From assembly GCA_021397845.1 (NCBI GenBank), contig CM038050.1, positions 143,529,980 through 143,593,979 of the forward strand: a DNA stretch of 64,000 nucleotides, written 5' to 3'. This DNA is from Areca catechu (Eukaryota; Streptophyta; Magnoliopsida; Arecales; Arecaceae). The notes under the pieces are model-generated. The model had not been told where the DNA came from and made no database searches. It saw only the letters and a program-made list of their open reading frames with translations. Each line of letters starts with the position of its first letter. The first letter of the stretch is position 1. This document shows, in pieces, positions 22,601 to 34,600 of this stretch. Both the position numbers and the translations under genes were made by a program.

Positions 22601-25600
22601 CCCGGTGCAGTTGGTTTCCAATGCCTAGAGGGCCATCATCGACTTCTTCAGCCTGATAGTCCATCACATGGAGCCTAGCATGCAGGTGTTCCATGCCTTC
22701 TTCTAGATGAAGGCCAATCCGAGAAGTACAAGGTGATGGTACGCCTCCCCCCGTAAGGGGTCAGCTTTCCTTCTAGTCCGGCAAAACTATAGCGCTAGAA
22801 GCCGCGATTCTTTTTCGCGATCTCCTAGATGTCATGGCCGTTCTTAAGACAATGGGGAGAGGTGGAAACCTCAGCTATTGGATCTTCCAATGTTGCAGGA
22901 TCAAGAGCATATTATGGTGAACGAATTAATACCGGTTTAGTTCCCACCATATGATGTCCTCTCGAAGAGTTGGTTGAAAGCTCTCTACGCGATGGGAGTT
23001 TTATTATCCGAAGGTAGATCCCCTTCCAACTGTTCTATGAACAGCTTCAGCTCTTTTCTACATGGATGAAACAGCTTCGCTTTCTAGCATAGGCTTGACA
23101 ATCCGAAGTGGACCATAGGTGGTAGCTGTCAAGAAATCGCCCTCTCCACCTTCGATTGACTCGAAAGGAAAGCAAGCTCGCTCCCCATCTCCGGTAAAGA
23201 AGGCGAAGAAGAACAAGTGATCGGCCCACCCTTTGAACTTTACTCTAGTCCCAACGAGGCGTTCGCCACAGGGGCGTAGGTAGGAGGGGAGGCTTCCCAA
23301 GACTTAGAAGGGACCGCCTAACCAGGCTTGGACGAGGTTCCAGAGGCAGGCGAGAGTGGGCTGGCAACCACTATAGAAGCTCGGGCAGATGTCGGCGAGG
23401 CCTAAGTGCCAACAGTGGAGACTCCGATGAGTGACCAGGATAGCTGTGAAAACCAAAGTGGCGGTTGCCAAAGTGAAGCAAGCGATGGCTCCCATGGTTA
23501 GCGCTGGCAAGGGCGGAGGGTCGATGATGCGCTCCATGGCCCGAGAAAGTAAAGTCCACCCTTAATAAGGTTTGCCTGCTAGGGGTGGTGAGGTGCCTCA
23601 GCCTCTTGGACAACTCCGTTCCTTTAGAGGTCAAAGAGGCACGAGGGAGGCCCACCAGCGAGGGCCTGCAGCTGTTAGTCCATGTCACTATATCGGTAAG
23701 TTCTATGGGCTTTTCTTGGTATTGGCTTCCCACTGAGGATGAAAATCTTTCAAACCATGATCTTTGAATGTAAGGCTTCTTTGAGACCTAAGGACTGCTA
23801 CAGTATGTGGACTACCTCACCGAGTCGATGAAATCGTAGAAGCTTGCTCAGATGACGGAGCAAAAGCAGGATAGCGGTCCAGGAGCTCAGTCTGGCTAGC
23901 GAGCGACTATCAATTAAGGAGAGGGCAGAGATGGCGAAGGCCTCCCTGGCTGCTAAGTCCGCCCATCTCAGCAAAAGCACAACCGAGTGTGCGGAGCTCC
24001 ATCACCTGTTGGCAGAGGCACAGAGCCAAAGGGAGAAACCATACCGAAGCGCAGGCGACCCTAAACAAGGTTGAAGCAAGGGCTGCCCAAGTGGAGAAGT
24101 CACTAGTCGAAGCAGAAGTGCAGGTCACCACGGTTCAGATGAAAGTTGCCGATGCTGAGGTGAGGACCTTGGAGGCAGAAGAAGCGCTCAGCGAGACCAA
24201 GAACCAAGTCTCGGCCATGAGGGCGGCACAGGCAACGCAAGTGCAAGGTTGCCTGGGACTTCTAGAACAGGGACGAAACTCCATGCCCCACTTTGTTTAC
24301 TGCTACTACGACCGAGAAGGGGAGGATGGAATGGTCCTCTTGAGGACACTTAAGATTGCCTTTCTCCTTCCGTTTCTTTACTATGCCCTTCTCGGCGTTG
24401 ACATACTTCTCAGCACGAGTCAAGAGTTCAAAAAGGCTTATGGAAAACATTTTGGAGAGAAGTTAAAATTGCCTCCACACAATCCCCTCTTCAAGGCTGA
24501 CATGGTGACGGAGGACTCGAGACCACGAACCTCCAGTATGGCCGCTTTAAAATGATCCATGTAGTGGCAAAGAAACTCGCCTTCCTCCTGTTGGATAGAG
24601 AAGTCAGAGCCTTACTCGAGCCTCTTGCTGCTCTAGAACTGGACCACAAACTAATGGCTAAACTCTTTGAAGGAGTGGATCAATCCTGGTGGGAGCCGGA
24701 TATACCAGGCTCTCGCCGCTTCACTAAAGATAGTCAGAAAGGACTTGCACATGAAGACGTTGGATGCCCCATGAAGAAGCATAAGGGATCTGAAACTCTC
24801 CAAGTGGTCAAAGGGGTCGATGGTGCTATCATAAGCCTCCATGATGAGTGCCTTGAAATGGCGAGACACGATTCCTCCATGATCTTGCAAAAAAATGGAC
24901 GAACTATAAACCGAGGCTCGCCACTCGAGAGCAAGTTTTGTCGGCGAAGCTCTTCCAAGTAGCCTTCCACCTCCTGGAACTTGCAGACCAAATTACCTCG
25001 TCACCCAGACCGTCGAGTGGGGCGATGGATCAAAGATTCATTCAGCAAAGTATCGTATATGAAGGAAACAAAACCTAGAGAGTCAGATTGATGCACCTCA
25101 CCCGGCTCTCGACAATAGCGGTGGCTGCGAGATGCGGCAGGCTGAGACGAGGCTTGTCGACAGGCTCGCCTCGCACTCTAGGCTAATCTCCTTGCCCGAG
25201 AGGCCTCTTGCTCGACAAGAGCAACCCCTGACTCACCTCACACCTCTGGTTGATCGCCTTAGACCATGAGCTGTTCGCCTCATCCAAGGGAAGGCGGATG
25301 CATAGGAGATGGGTGACGAGCTGGCTCCAACTCCAACCTCTATGGGATTTGTTGTAGGCCCTGCACCAACATCATCAATGCTTCAACTTGCTGAGAGAGG
25401 TGCTGGAACAGCTCAATAATGACGGTTAAAGCAGTCATTGGTCCCACTTCTTCCCTTATTGGAGGAATCAAAGACAGGGTGGCCAAGATTGCGGATGCCT
25501 CAACAGGAATGAGACGATCATCCTCGTCTTTGGTCATGGTGCGAACTAAGGCAAGACGCATCTAGAGATAAACTCCAAACCTTAATAAAGTTTACGAGCA

Positions 25601-28600
25601 CCTTGACCCTTCCTCTAGTGCCAATCCGTTGCCGCGCTAAGAGATGGTGCTAACTTAAGCTCGACTCGAGGATGGCTGGAGCTGAGATGGCTACTGATGT
25701 GGAGCTGGATCTTGCAGTGGCATACCGCTGGGAATCGGTCCTGCAAGATAAAGAAGGATCAGAAAGCCCACACTCGAAGGATTTTCCAGTGGTGGACCCT
25801 CTAATACCTAAGTCAGTCTCTCATACAAGCAAATAGAGAAGGCTTGAGTCCCCTCTGGAGTTTAAAGTAAAGTGGAGGGAGAAAACAGAGAAGGAACAAA
25901 GAAGGGAGATGGAACGAGATCTATGTGAGAAGAGGCTCTCAGTATATATGAGACCCACTTTCAGGGAGAAGGCGCACTAGTGAGTGAAGTTACAGAGACC
26001 AAAGTACTTTATGAGATACGGAAAGTGTTTAGGAAGCCTACAAATATCTTGATGGATATTCAGATGGATGCTCGTGGAATCGAGAAGCTTCGAGATGTGC
26101 TCTCAAAATAATGGCTTTTTCAAGATATAGGGATTCTCGGTTCCACTTTGCCTCACCTCTCCATTCTTTTCCATTGGCTCGCATACCATGGTCTTAAATC
26201 TCTTACCTGGAAGGTCCCCGAGAAACAAGTTATATGTACCTGACATCTAAAGGTAGGGAAAAGATATGGTATGCGTTGCAGGGGAGTGGCGTCAAACATA
26301 ACCCGGCGGTTGCAGGCATGCCCGTGGCAAGGGCCGTACTGCAGTTAGTAGAGCAGGGAGTGATGACCGACATGGCACGTCTCTATGACCAGGCATCCCT
26401 TAGGCGGTGAGCATTTATGGCGGCCGTTCCTAGAGCATGTGTGACTAGAGCAAGCGGAGATGGATTTGGCAACGACCAACATTCTATAGTGGGTAGATGA
26501 GCATGCGGTTTGATATCCAGATAGAGAAACATGGAGAGGTAGCTCGGATGTCTAAGTTGGTAGAGGCATATCTGGAGCTGACTAGATCTTTGGGCACCAT
26601 ACTAACCAACCAAACCCTGACGTATCAACAAGAATACTAGATTCTTTCGTCAAGCAGCTATTATTAGGAGGCAAAGGAATTGGATCATTGTTGAGGGTTG
26701 CTGGAGGGCACTGGACCAATAATGAGAATGAGGTCAAGTAAGAGATCAGCTTCTTCAAGTCGAGATGGTCTGCAAACATTGGGGGATTGGGATCCTATTT
26801 GGCACCCCCTCTAGCAAGTCTCGACCATGGAGAACTTTTCTTTGATTGGCAAGGTGTCCAAGGAGGTCCAAGGGGTGATCTAGGCAACGTCAATGAAGCA
26901 CCCGGTCCTAATAAACTTCCCTCTTCGTCAGGTGGGTACTAGGCTATTATGAGTGGTGAGGTGGTAAAGGCCATTTGGCAGTTCTTTGCCATTGGAGACA
27001 TGCTGGCAACTTGGAAGAAGGCCTTCATTACTTTGATCCCGAAGAGGTAGGATGCTTCTAAGCTTTAGCCACTATAGGCCCATTAATCTTTGTACCACTT
27101 TGTACAAGATTTGTGTGAAGATTCTGATAGGTAGGATGAGGCCCATTCTCCCTCATTTGATCAATCTTGGAGCAAAGCGCCTTTATGAGCATGCATAGTA
27201 TTTTTGATAATATCTTGATTGCACAAGAGTTTATGCATGACCTTTGGAGAGCTCTGGTCTATCATTGCCTCATGGCCATCAGCTTGACATGAAGAGAGTT
27301 TATGACCAAATGAGCTGGGATTTTCTTTATCAGGCCCTGGAGAGCTTTAGATTTCATGCTCATTGTATTTGCTAGATCAATGGCTGCAACTTTCAGGAGG
27401 ATCATGAAGGATTACTGTGCTACTTTTACGTAGATTGTGAATCTTCTCAAGTCAACGATCTACTTTAGCTTAAGGACCAGAGCTCAGCACCGGCATGCAA
27501 TTAGGAAGGTCCTTGGCATCATGGAGCAGACCAGGGTGTTGCGTTACCTGGGGCTTCCCATTACTAGGTAGAGGTTAAGGAGAGCTGAATGTGCTAAGAT
27601 GGAGGGATATATTACAGATCGACTGGAAGGCTAGCAGCTAGAGCCTTATCAATGATGGCTGAGATGACATTGATCAGGTCTATCCTTAATGTTATTCATG
27701 TCTACTTGTCTCATATCATTACGCCGAGGACCTCCCTTTAGAGGGTCGAGCATTTTAGGAGTTTCCTATGGGGTTCTTATGGCAGTGGTAGAGGGGTCCA
27801 CCTTGTAGCATGCGATGTCTACGAGCCTACAAGTGTAGGGGGCTAGGAGTTCAATCCATGCCAGTTCAGCGCGATGCCCAAATTGCTCGACATGTAGTAC
27901 GATTTCTTCTACAACCTCATAACCTGTGGAGCATGATGATGCATGCCAAGTATGGCCCCTAAACCCTTGATAGGGAGATTCGTGCTAATCAAACTAGTTA
28001 ATTTAAGTGGAAGGAGATTTGCTTGTGGTCCGGATGTTATGGGCCCGAAAACTTAGCTTCTTAGCGATGGTCGATTAATTGATATCACCCAAGACTAGTG
28101 GATGGCTGACCTTCCTTTGTGTCAATGGCTGACCTTTGTCAACATAAAGATTGTAGATTCATTATGAGCAAGGGACCTTTTCTAGCCAGAGGGGAGGGGT
28201 TGGAATGTGCACATGGTTACCCACCCATTTGGCGCTCACTTGGCGGAGAGGGTCTTGTCAAAGCTAATCCCTTTCCTTGAGGGCCCTAATGTCGGAGTAT
28301 GGTGCTCATCCTGCACCTCGAAGGTGATGGGAAAGGATTTGCATGACCTCTACAAGGAGGAGTCATCAAGGAGATTAGATGGTAGGTGGATTTGGAGGCT
28401 TCGAGTTCACCTGAAGGTTAGCTTGTTTATCTAGAAGGTTGCTTAGAGCTGGCTTCCCACCAAAGCATTGTTGAGAGCTTGAGGGATATACCCCTATAGT
28501 GGGTTAAGGGACGAGATGGTAGAGCATGCCCGAGCTAGGCAGTATGGCGGCTTGCTGCATCCCTGTATGTGATTGTCCAGGAGGAATAGCCAGCTTAGAG

Positions 28601-31600
28601 ATTCTTGTAGGCCTTACAACAAACTATGGAGACCGAGGCCACAAGGATTATTGGTATTAGGGTTGCCTATATTGTTTAACACATCTAGTTAGCCCAGAAC
28701 GCTGGTATTTTTTAGGATAGGTGGTAGTTGGCGAGAGTGGTGTATAAGATGGCCTCAGGCTGCTAAGGTCGTTGACTTGACCAAGAGGACCGGGGAAACC
28801 TGGGACTCCCCTTCTGCTTGGACAGCACAGCATAGAGTTTACATTTCTTGGAAGCCCCCACCCTGACCTTCCTTAAGGTCAATTTTGATGGCAGTGTGGT
28901 TGGCGGCACCAAAAAAGCTAGATTTGTGATCCGAGGCCCTAACTCGAGGTTGGTTGTGGCTAGCGGGATCCATCCCCTTGAGTCTATTGTTCCAGAGGCA
29001 AAGCTTCAAGTAGCATGGGAGGGTATCTTCCATGCGAGGCTGACTCTTGGGGCAGATCGATTGGTTATGGAGGGGGACTTCATGACAGTTGTGAGTTGGA
29101 TTCAAGGACAAGGTGGTACGGTTGTTCACCCACTCGTTCGTGATATTTAGGAGGAGTTGGCAAGATGCATCTCTGTAGACATCAAACATGTTTATCGTGA
29201 GACCAATAGTGTTGTAGATTGGGTTGCCAATTTTGTCACCCAACATTCGGAAGGTGGTGTGGTCTGATGTTGATATTTTGCCAAGTTGCTTCCAAGACAT
29301 CCTTTTTTTTTCCAATCTTTTGGATTGTATTCATACTAGACTTATATGATTCATCCGTCTTACCAAAAAACAAAAAAACAAAAAAGATGGAAGTGTGGTA
29401 ATACAAGAAAAGATAGAATAAGAAATGAATTATTTGTAAAAAGGTAGAAGTATTGAAGACAATTTGAGAGAAGGATAAATTGGATGATTTGGATGTAAAA
29501 CGTAGGCCAGCACACAAGCAATGAGTAATTTGATACATGGAGGAATGAACAGGGTAGAGGTAGACCAAATATCATGTTAGATAGTAGCAAAGGACTAGAC
29601 ATCTCAACATCTTTCAAAAAACATGGTTCTAAACCGAGTGAAATGGAGGAAAAGGATTCATATAGCCAACATCAACTAATATGAGATTAAGGCTTAGTTG
29701 AGTTGAGTATATCAGCAATCATAAGAAAAGTTTCAATAAGTCAAAGTCAAAAGTATATACTAGATTGATTACTCATGAAAATAACATCTTATTTTAATAA
29801 GGCAAAATACATCATCAAATTTGTTAGATCTTGATAAAGACCTGCAACACTCAAGCAAAGGAAGACAATTTTCTTCACATGTCAATTCTATTTTGAAGAT
29901 TCTTCTTGTCAAACAAGTATGAAAGTTTTTTGGATTAAAATAGCCTGCAAAATCTCAGAGATTCACATTATGGACTAAAAAATGTTGTACACTGGTGGAA
30001 GAAAATACTGTGGATAGATATATAAGAAATTTAAAAAATTGGATTAAAGGAAAGAACCAGAAATGTTGCTCTACAAAAAATTTACAAAATGATTGGTATT
30101 TTAGGATCACAATAAATGAAATAGAAGACAAATCGCTATAGAAGAAATTCATGCATCAATTCACAAAGAGATAGCTGGTATATTTAAGGGGAGGTGTCTC
30201 ATATAGTTTGTTTGGCCATCGATTAGCCAAGTCATGGATTTATCTTATTCTATGTGCTTTTGGCTTCCAGTTGCCAAAAAAGGGGCCTTCGCCCAATTAT
30301 GTCTTCTAGTTTACAAAAGGACAGCCCCTACTCTAGGGTTTTATGATTCATGGCACACTCATGCATCATATGCTAGCACGGTATGCAACATGGAGGATAT
30401 GCTCTGGGGTGAAGTTCTTTCACTATGCTCTACCAGGCATGACAATGTCATCGTGGATCCAGTAGTCGTGAAGTCATATCTTGAGGTTATGAAGGACCGT
30501 GAGGTGACCATATCAAAAGAAAAGTGAAAAGATAAGGGCATCGGGGAAAGAAATGAATAATGGGTACAGTGTTCTTATTCTTCCTTTTTGTGCTTCCTGG
30601 CAAATCTAATTTTAGAAAGATTCAGTTCATTTCCTAAATCACACTCTTCAAGCTCTTGCCTAAGAGCGAGGACTTATATCAGAAGAGAGATAAAGAAGTG
30701 AACCGAGGTATTTCTTCAAAGAGAAAAAACAGTTGTTCAAACAGGGATAAAGATTTCAGCTTCTTCTAGAAGATTATGAAAGAAGGAAAAACATCATCAA
30801 GGAAATAGATGTCCACTGAAGAAAAGTTATCATAACAAGATAGGTATATGTGCTTGCTGCCATAATGTTTTATAGACGTAGGAGACCTTTATTTCCATGA
30901 AAACCACTAAAGAGCTAAAAGATTGGGCTTGACTTGATGGAGTGTAAAACAGGACCAGTTCAAAAACAAAAACAAAAAAACCAATGGTGGTTAAGCATCA
31001 AATTTCAGGGAGCGAAAGGAAGTGGCAGTGAGATCAAAAGAAAAAAGGGTACCCAGACCAAAGCACAGAATAATTATATCAACCAATTTTCTAAGCAAGA
31101 AACATTTCTTTGAAAACTTTAGGTTAATAAGATGAAGCTTTTGTTAGATACTGATGATTTACTTATTTTTATTGTCATTTATGCTTTAAATCTTTATCGT
31201 GCAATATGAACAATCACGTGGTTGTAATGGTCGGTGCAAGTAGCTTGTTTTGGTTTATCCAATCAATGATTCTAAAAGGCATTGGATCGACAGCATAGAC
31301 TGAGCATTTGATTTTCTCTTGCACCATAATTACGAGAAACAAGTGGGGATACAAGAGCAGATTCAGAAGCAAGCATGGGAAGTGGATCTCTTTTCTTTTA
31401 TAATAAGGAAGCAAGTGGGTGGATGAGTTTCCATGAAAATTGCAAAGCAGGTGCAACATCTTCAGCAGAAGATTCCTGCTACTAAGTTTTGTGCTAATTA
31501 CAAGGTCTAGGTGCATGATAGCTTGAAAGGCATGCTTCCTATAACCCGAGTAATATGGCCTTGCCCTAAGGAACATCTGATCATCAAGGAGAGGAAACTA

Positions 31601-34600
31601 GGGGTCATCAAATATATTTTTGCATTTGACCATGAGGAACCGATTTCATCAATGGTTCTATTACCGGTTAATCACCTTTAGATCAGCTAATTGTTCTTAA
31701 TCTCTACAAATAAGATCAGCCAGCGCAACCTCTTCCCCTCCCCACAACCAACCAATTCTGAACCCTAGGGTTTTCCATTTCAGCCTGTAATTAAAATTAT
31801 CCTTTTTTCCCCATAAAAACTTGAAACAATAAAATACAAATTACCATATTCTTAGATCAGGTTTGATATCTGATTGCTAAAAATCCTCCTTGACCTGAAA
31901 TATTAACCAATCTCTCACTTTGTAAATCTGATGTAAGCTTATGGCTGGCAAAATACTAGGTCCTAGTTTATTTCAGGTTGAATAACATACTAAAATCACA
32001 ATTATAAATATAAGTCATCAAATCCAGTCTAATTCAATGAATCTGGACCCACCCAGATTTTGGAAGAATATTAGCTTTACCTACTTTTCCTCCCAAAAAA
32101 GGAAAGGAGTGCTTTGAGTAGCATAGGAAGACAGAATATCCAATACAAATACTTTACAGAACCAAAGAATTCCCAATTCAGTAAAGCCACAAAAGAGGCA
32201 TCAAAGTTTCATTAGCTAGGAAGAACAATGAGATGAAAGGGTTGGGTGTTATGATACCAACTGCACTAATACCACTTGTTTGGAGAATCACTCGGTTCCA
32301 CGTTCTCAAGATCATGACATCGGTGTTGATGCCGTAAGAGAAGAAAGAAGAAAAATAAAATAAAATAAAAGACAATCAATTTGGCATACAAGGTTTCATT
32401 ATGAGAAAAATAACACTTACAAGATTGAAACTCCCACTCTCAATCTCGTATAATTTCTCTTAACAAGAAATCCCAAATTCTTCGCAAAACTCTCAACTCT
32501 CAAGGAGACCCTCTAGTTCCTATAGTCTTTTTTTGCCACTGCCATCCTCTAGAAGCTATTTGGATCCTCACACCTGGGTCCCGACCACCTGCTCCCTTTT
32601 TTATAGCCTTTGGCATAATGAGTATCTCACCAGTAGTCTCTTGGTTCAAACGGCATCCAAGATAAAGCCCTATTCCTCTCCCAACTCGCGTTTGACCCAA
32701 AAACAGCTCCTGGCCATCCAATCAGCATTGATCATGCCGTAGATCGCGCGGATCAAGCCCAAATTGCATCGGAGACATTCCTGGCCATTCGATTGCTATA
32801 GGAAACATGCATGGCCGCTCGATCGCGCAACAGACATGCGTAGACCGCGACAAATGCCAAACTTTCCCTTGTGGACCGTGTTTTCTCTTCGATGGGCTGC
32901 TTCCGGTGCATAGACCGCTATGGACCATGTGGAGAAAAATTCTCGCACGCACCAAGCCCGCGCATGCATAGCCTGTGCTTGGGCTGCACACATTCCTGAG
33001 TCGAGACTCGCATGCACTCGCGGGCGTGCACACAAGCCTGGGCCAGCCTACTGGGTCCTCGTGGGTCGACTGCGGCTAGGGTGGGTCTTATCATGGATCG
33101 GACTCAAGGTGTAACCCAACAACCTCCACCTTGACTCGATGTCCGACCTCTACCTGGCTTTGAAAGCTCTTGAAAGATCTCACCCCCATGCCCTGAGATA
33201 AATACATGCTACTCATAAATGGACAAATATGGAAGTCAAGCCAAGCCGCTCGATCTCATCTTCATCATATGCTATGCTCTGTTTGATCTAAGACCTGCTC
33301 AGAAAAGCTTCCTACAACAACAGGAACTTTACCATGCAACGTCACTTATCGTCCTCTCAAGTCTCTCATCTCGTATCTCATCTCGTGCCTGATCCATCTG
33401 CTCTCGAAGCTCCACCTCATTCTGGACTCCCGTCTGCATCAGAACTCCATCTTGTATTGTACTTCCTATCAAGAGATAGTATCCTCCAAGCTTCTTTTCC
33501 TGTAAAATAATTCTACTGCCATGGACAACCTTCAAAATTCTATCACCGGCTCTTTATGTGTAGCCATTTAAATCCAGTCTGCTCAGTGAGATTAGATTTC
33601 TACGAAAACTATATATGCATCGGATCTCATCCAATTCTTCACTATCCCATCATGTACCTTCAAGCTAACTGTCCCGATATCCTTGATCGCACAGCTCGAT
33701 CCATCTAACAAATTGATAGAATCCTCTCTACTCTCTAAAGAATTAAACAACTTCTCTCTGCAATAAATATGATGTGGACATGCAGAATCTAAAATCCACT
33801 GCTAGAAAGAAAATGTCCCGTTAGATATCATGAGTGCATCACTGTAGTATCCGACACCATCACTATAATTGGCCACCGTCATAGTAACATTCATCCGATC
33901 TTTGAATTACAAGCAATCTCTGATACGATATCCCGACTCGTTGCACTGGTAGCACTGAATCTTACTTGATCCTTCAACCTAGACCACCCATCTCGTGATC
34001 CTCTATCACTCCACCTTCTACCTCCAGCTCCTCCAAAGACTGTCAACATTGAGTTCCCACCTGAACTCGAAGTTTGGTTCTTTCGCCTGAAAACCTGTTC
34101 TGGTATAGCACCAAAAGGACCTCCATCTTGATAGTGTTCTTCTCTACTAGTAGCATAGTCATCCAAGACTTGAAAAAGTACGGTAATGACGATAGCCATA
34201 CCGATGCTCTGGTCTTCTTTTCAACCTTCTCATCTATATTGAGAAAATCAATAAGGATCTTTGAAAAGTTGCTCAGGTGCGCCTGCACAATCTGTTCCTT
34301 GCTCATCCATAATTGATAAAACTGCTTTCAGAGAAAAAATATTGGTGAAAAGCTTTGCCATGTACAACTTTTCAAGCTTCATTCATATCACTATAGAAAA
34401 AGTCTCGCTCAGTACATGGATCATTACGTTATCCACCAGATACAAGTGAATCATACTTACCACCTACATCTGGAGCCGCTTCCAAGTTTTATCTTCCATG
34501 GTGGCTGACCTCTCCTCATTTATGAAAGCATTGATCAATCCTTACTAGACTAGCACATCTTTCATCCTTATCAAAAATAAGAAATTGTTCTTCCCATCGA

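Larger units (their letters stand above)
18956..26627 (-). mobile_element. Pol-less Ty3/gypsy element (Tat-like) with antisense extra ORF; complete with TSD
   Basis: LTRs are 18956-21734 (987 bp once the nested solo LTR and its extra TSD copy are removed) and 25627-26627 (1001 bp). The target duplication acaag is at 18951-18955 and 26628-26632. On the minus strand a G-rich purine tract (agaagtggggggcaac) abuts the left LTR at 21735, and gag begins near 25561, so the element runs right to left. The internal part has gag next to an oppositely oriented ORF and no protease, RT, RNase H or integrase that I can see. Confidence 0.9.

Noticed and set aside
23989..24555. A host coiled-coil gene
   Set aside because: Lies inside the TSD-bounded gypsy element and continues an element-specific ORF; its last part overlaps antisense gag.
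30234..30527. Possible small host gene in the intron
   Set aside because: No motif, no splice context, AT-rich surroundings; length is not unusual for chance.
31214..31576. 120-codon minus-strand open frame
   Set aside because: No recognisable family; amino acid composition typical of chance AT-rich frames.
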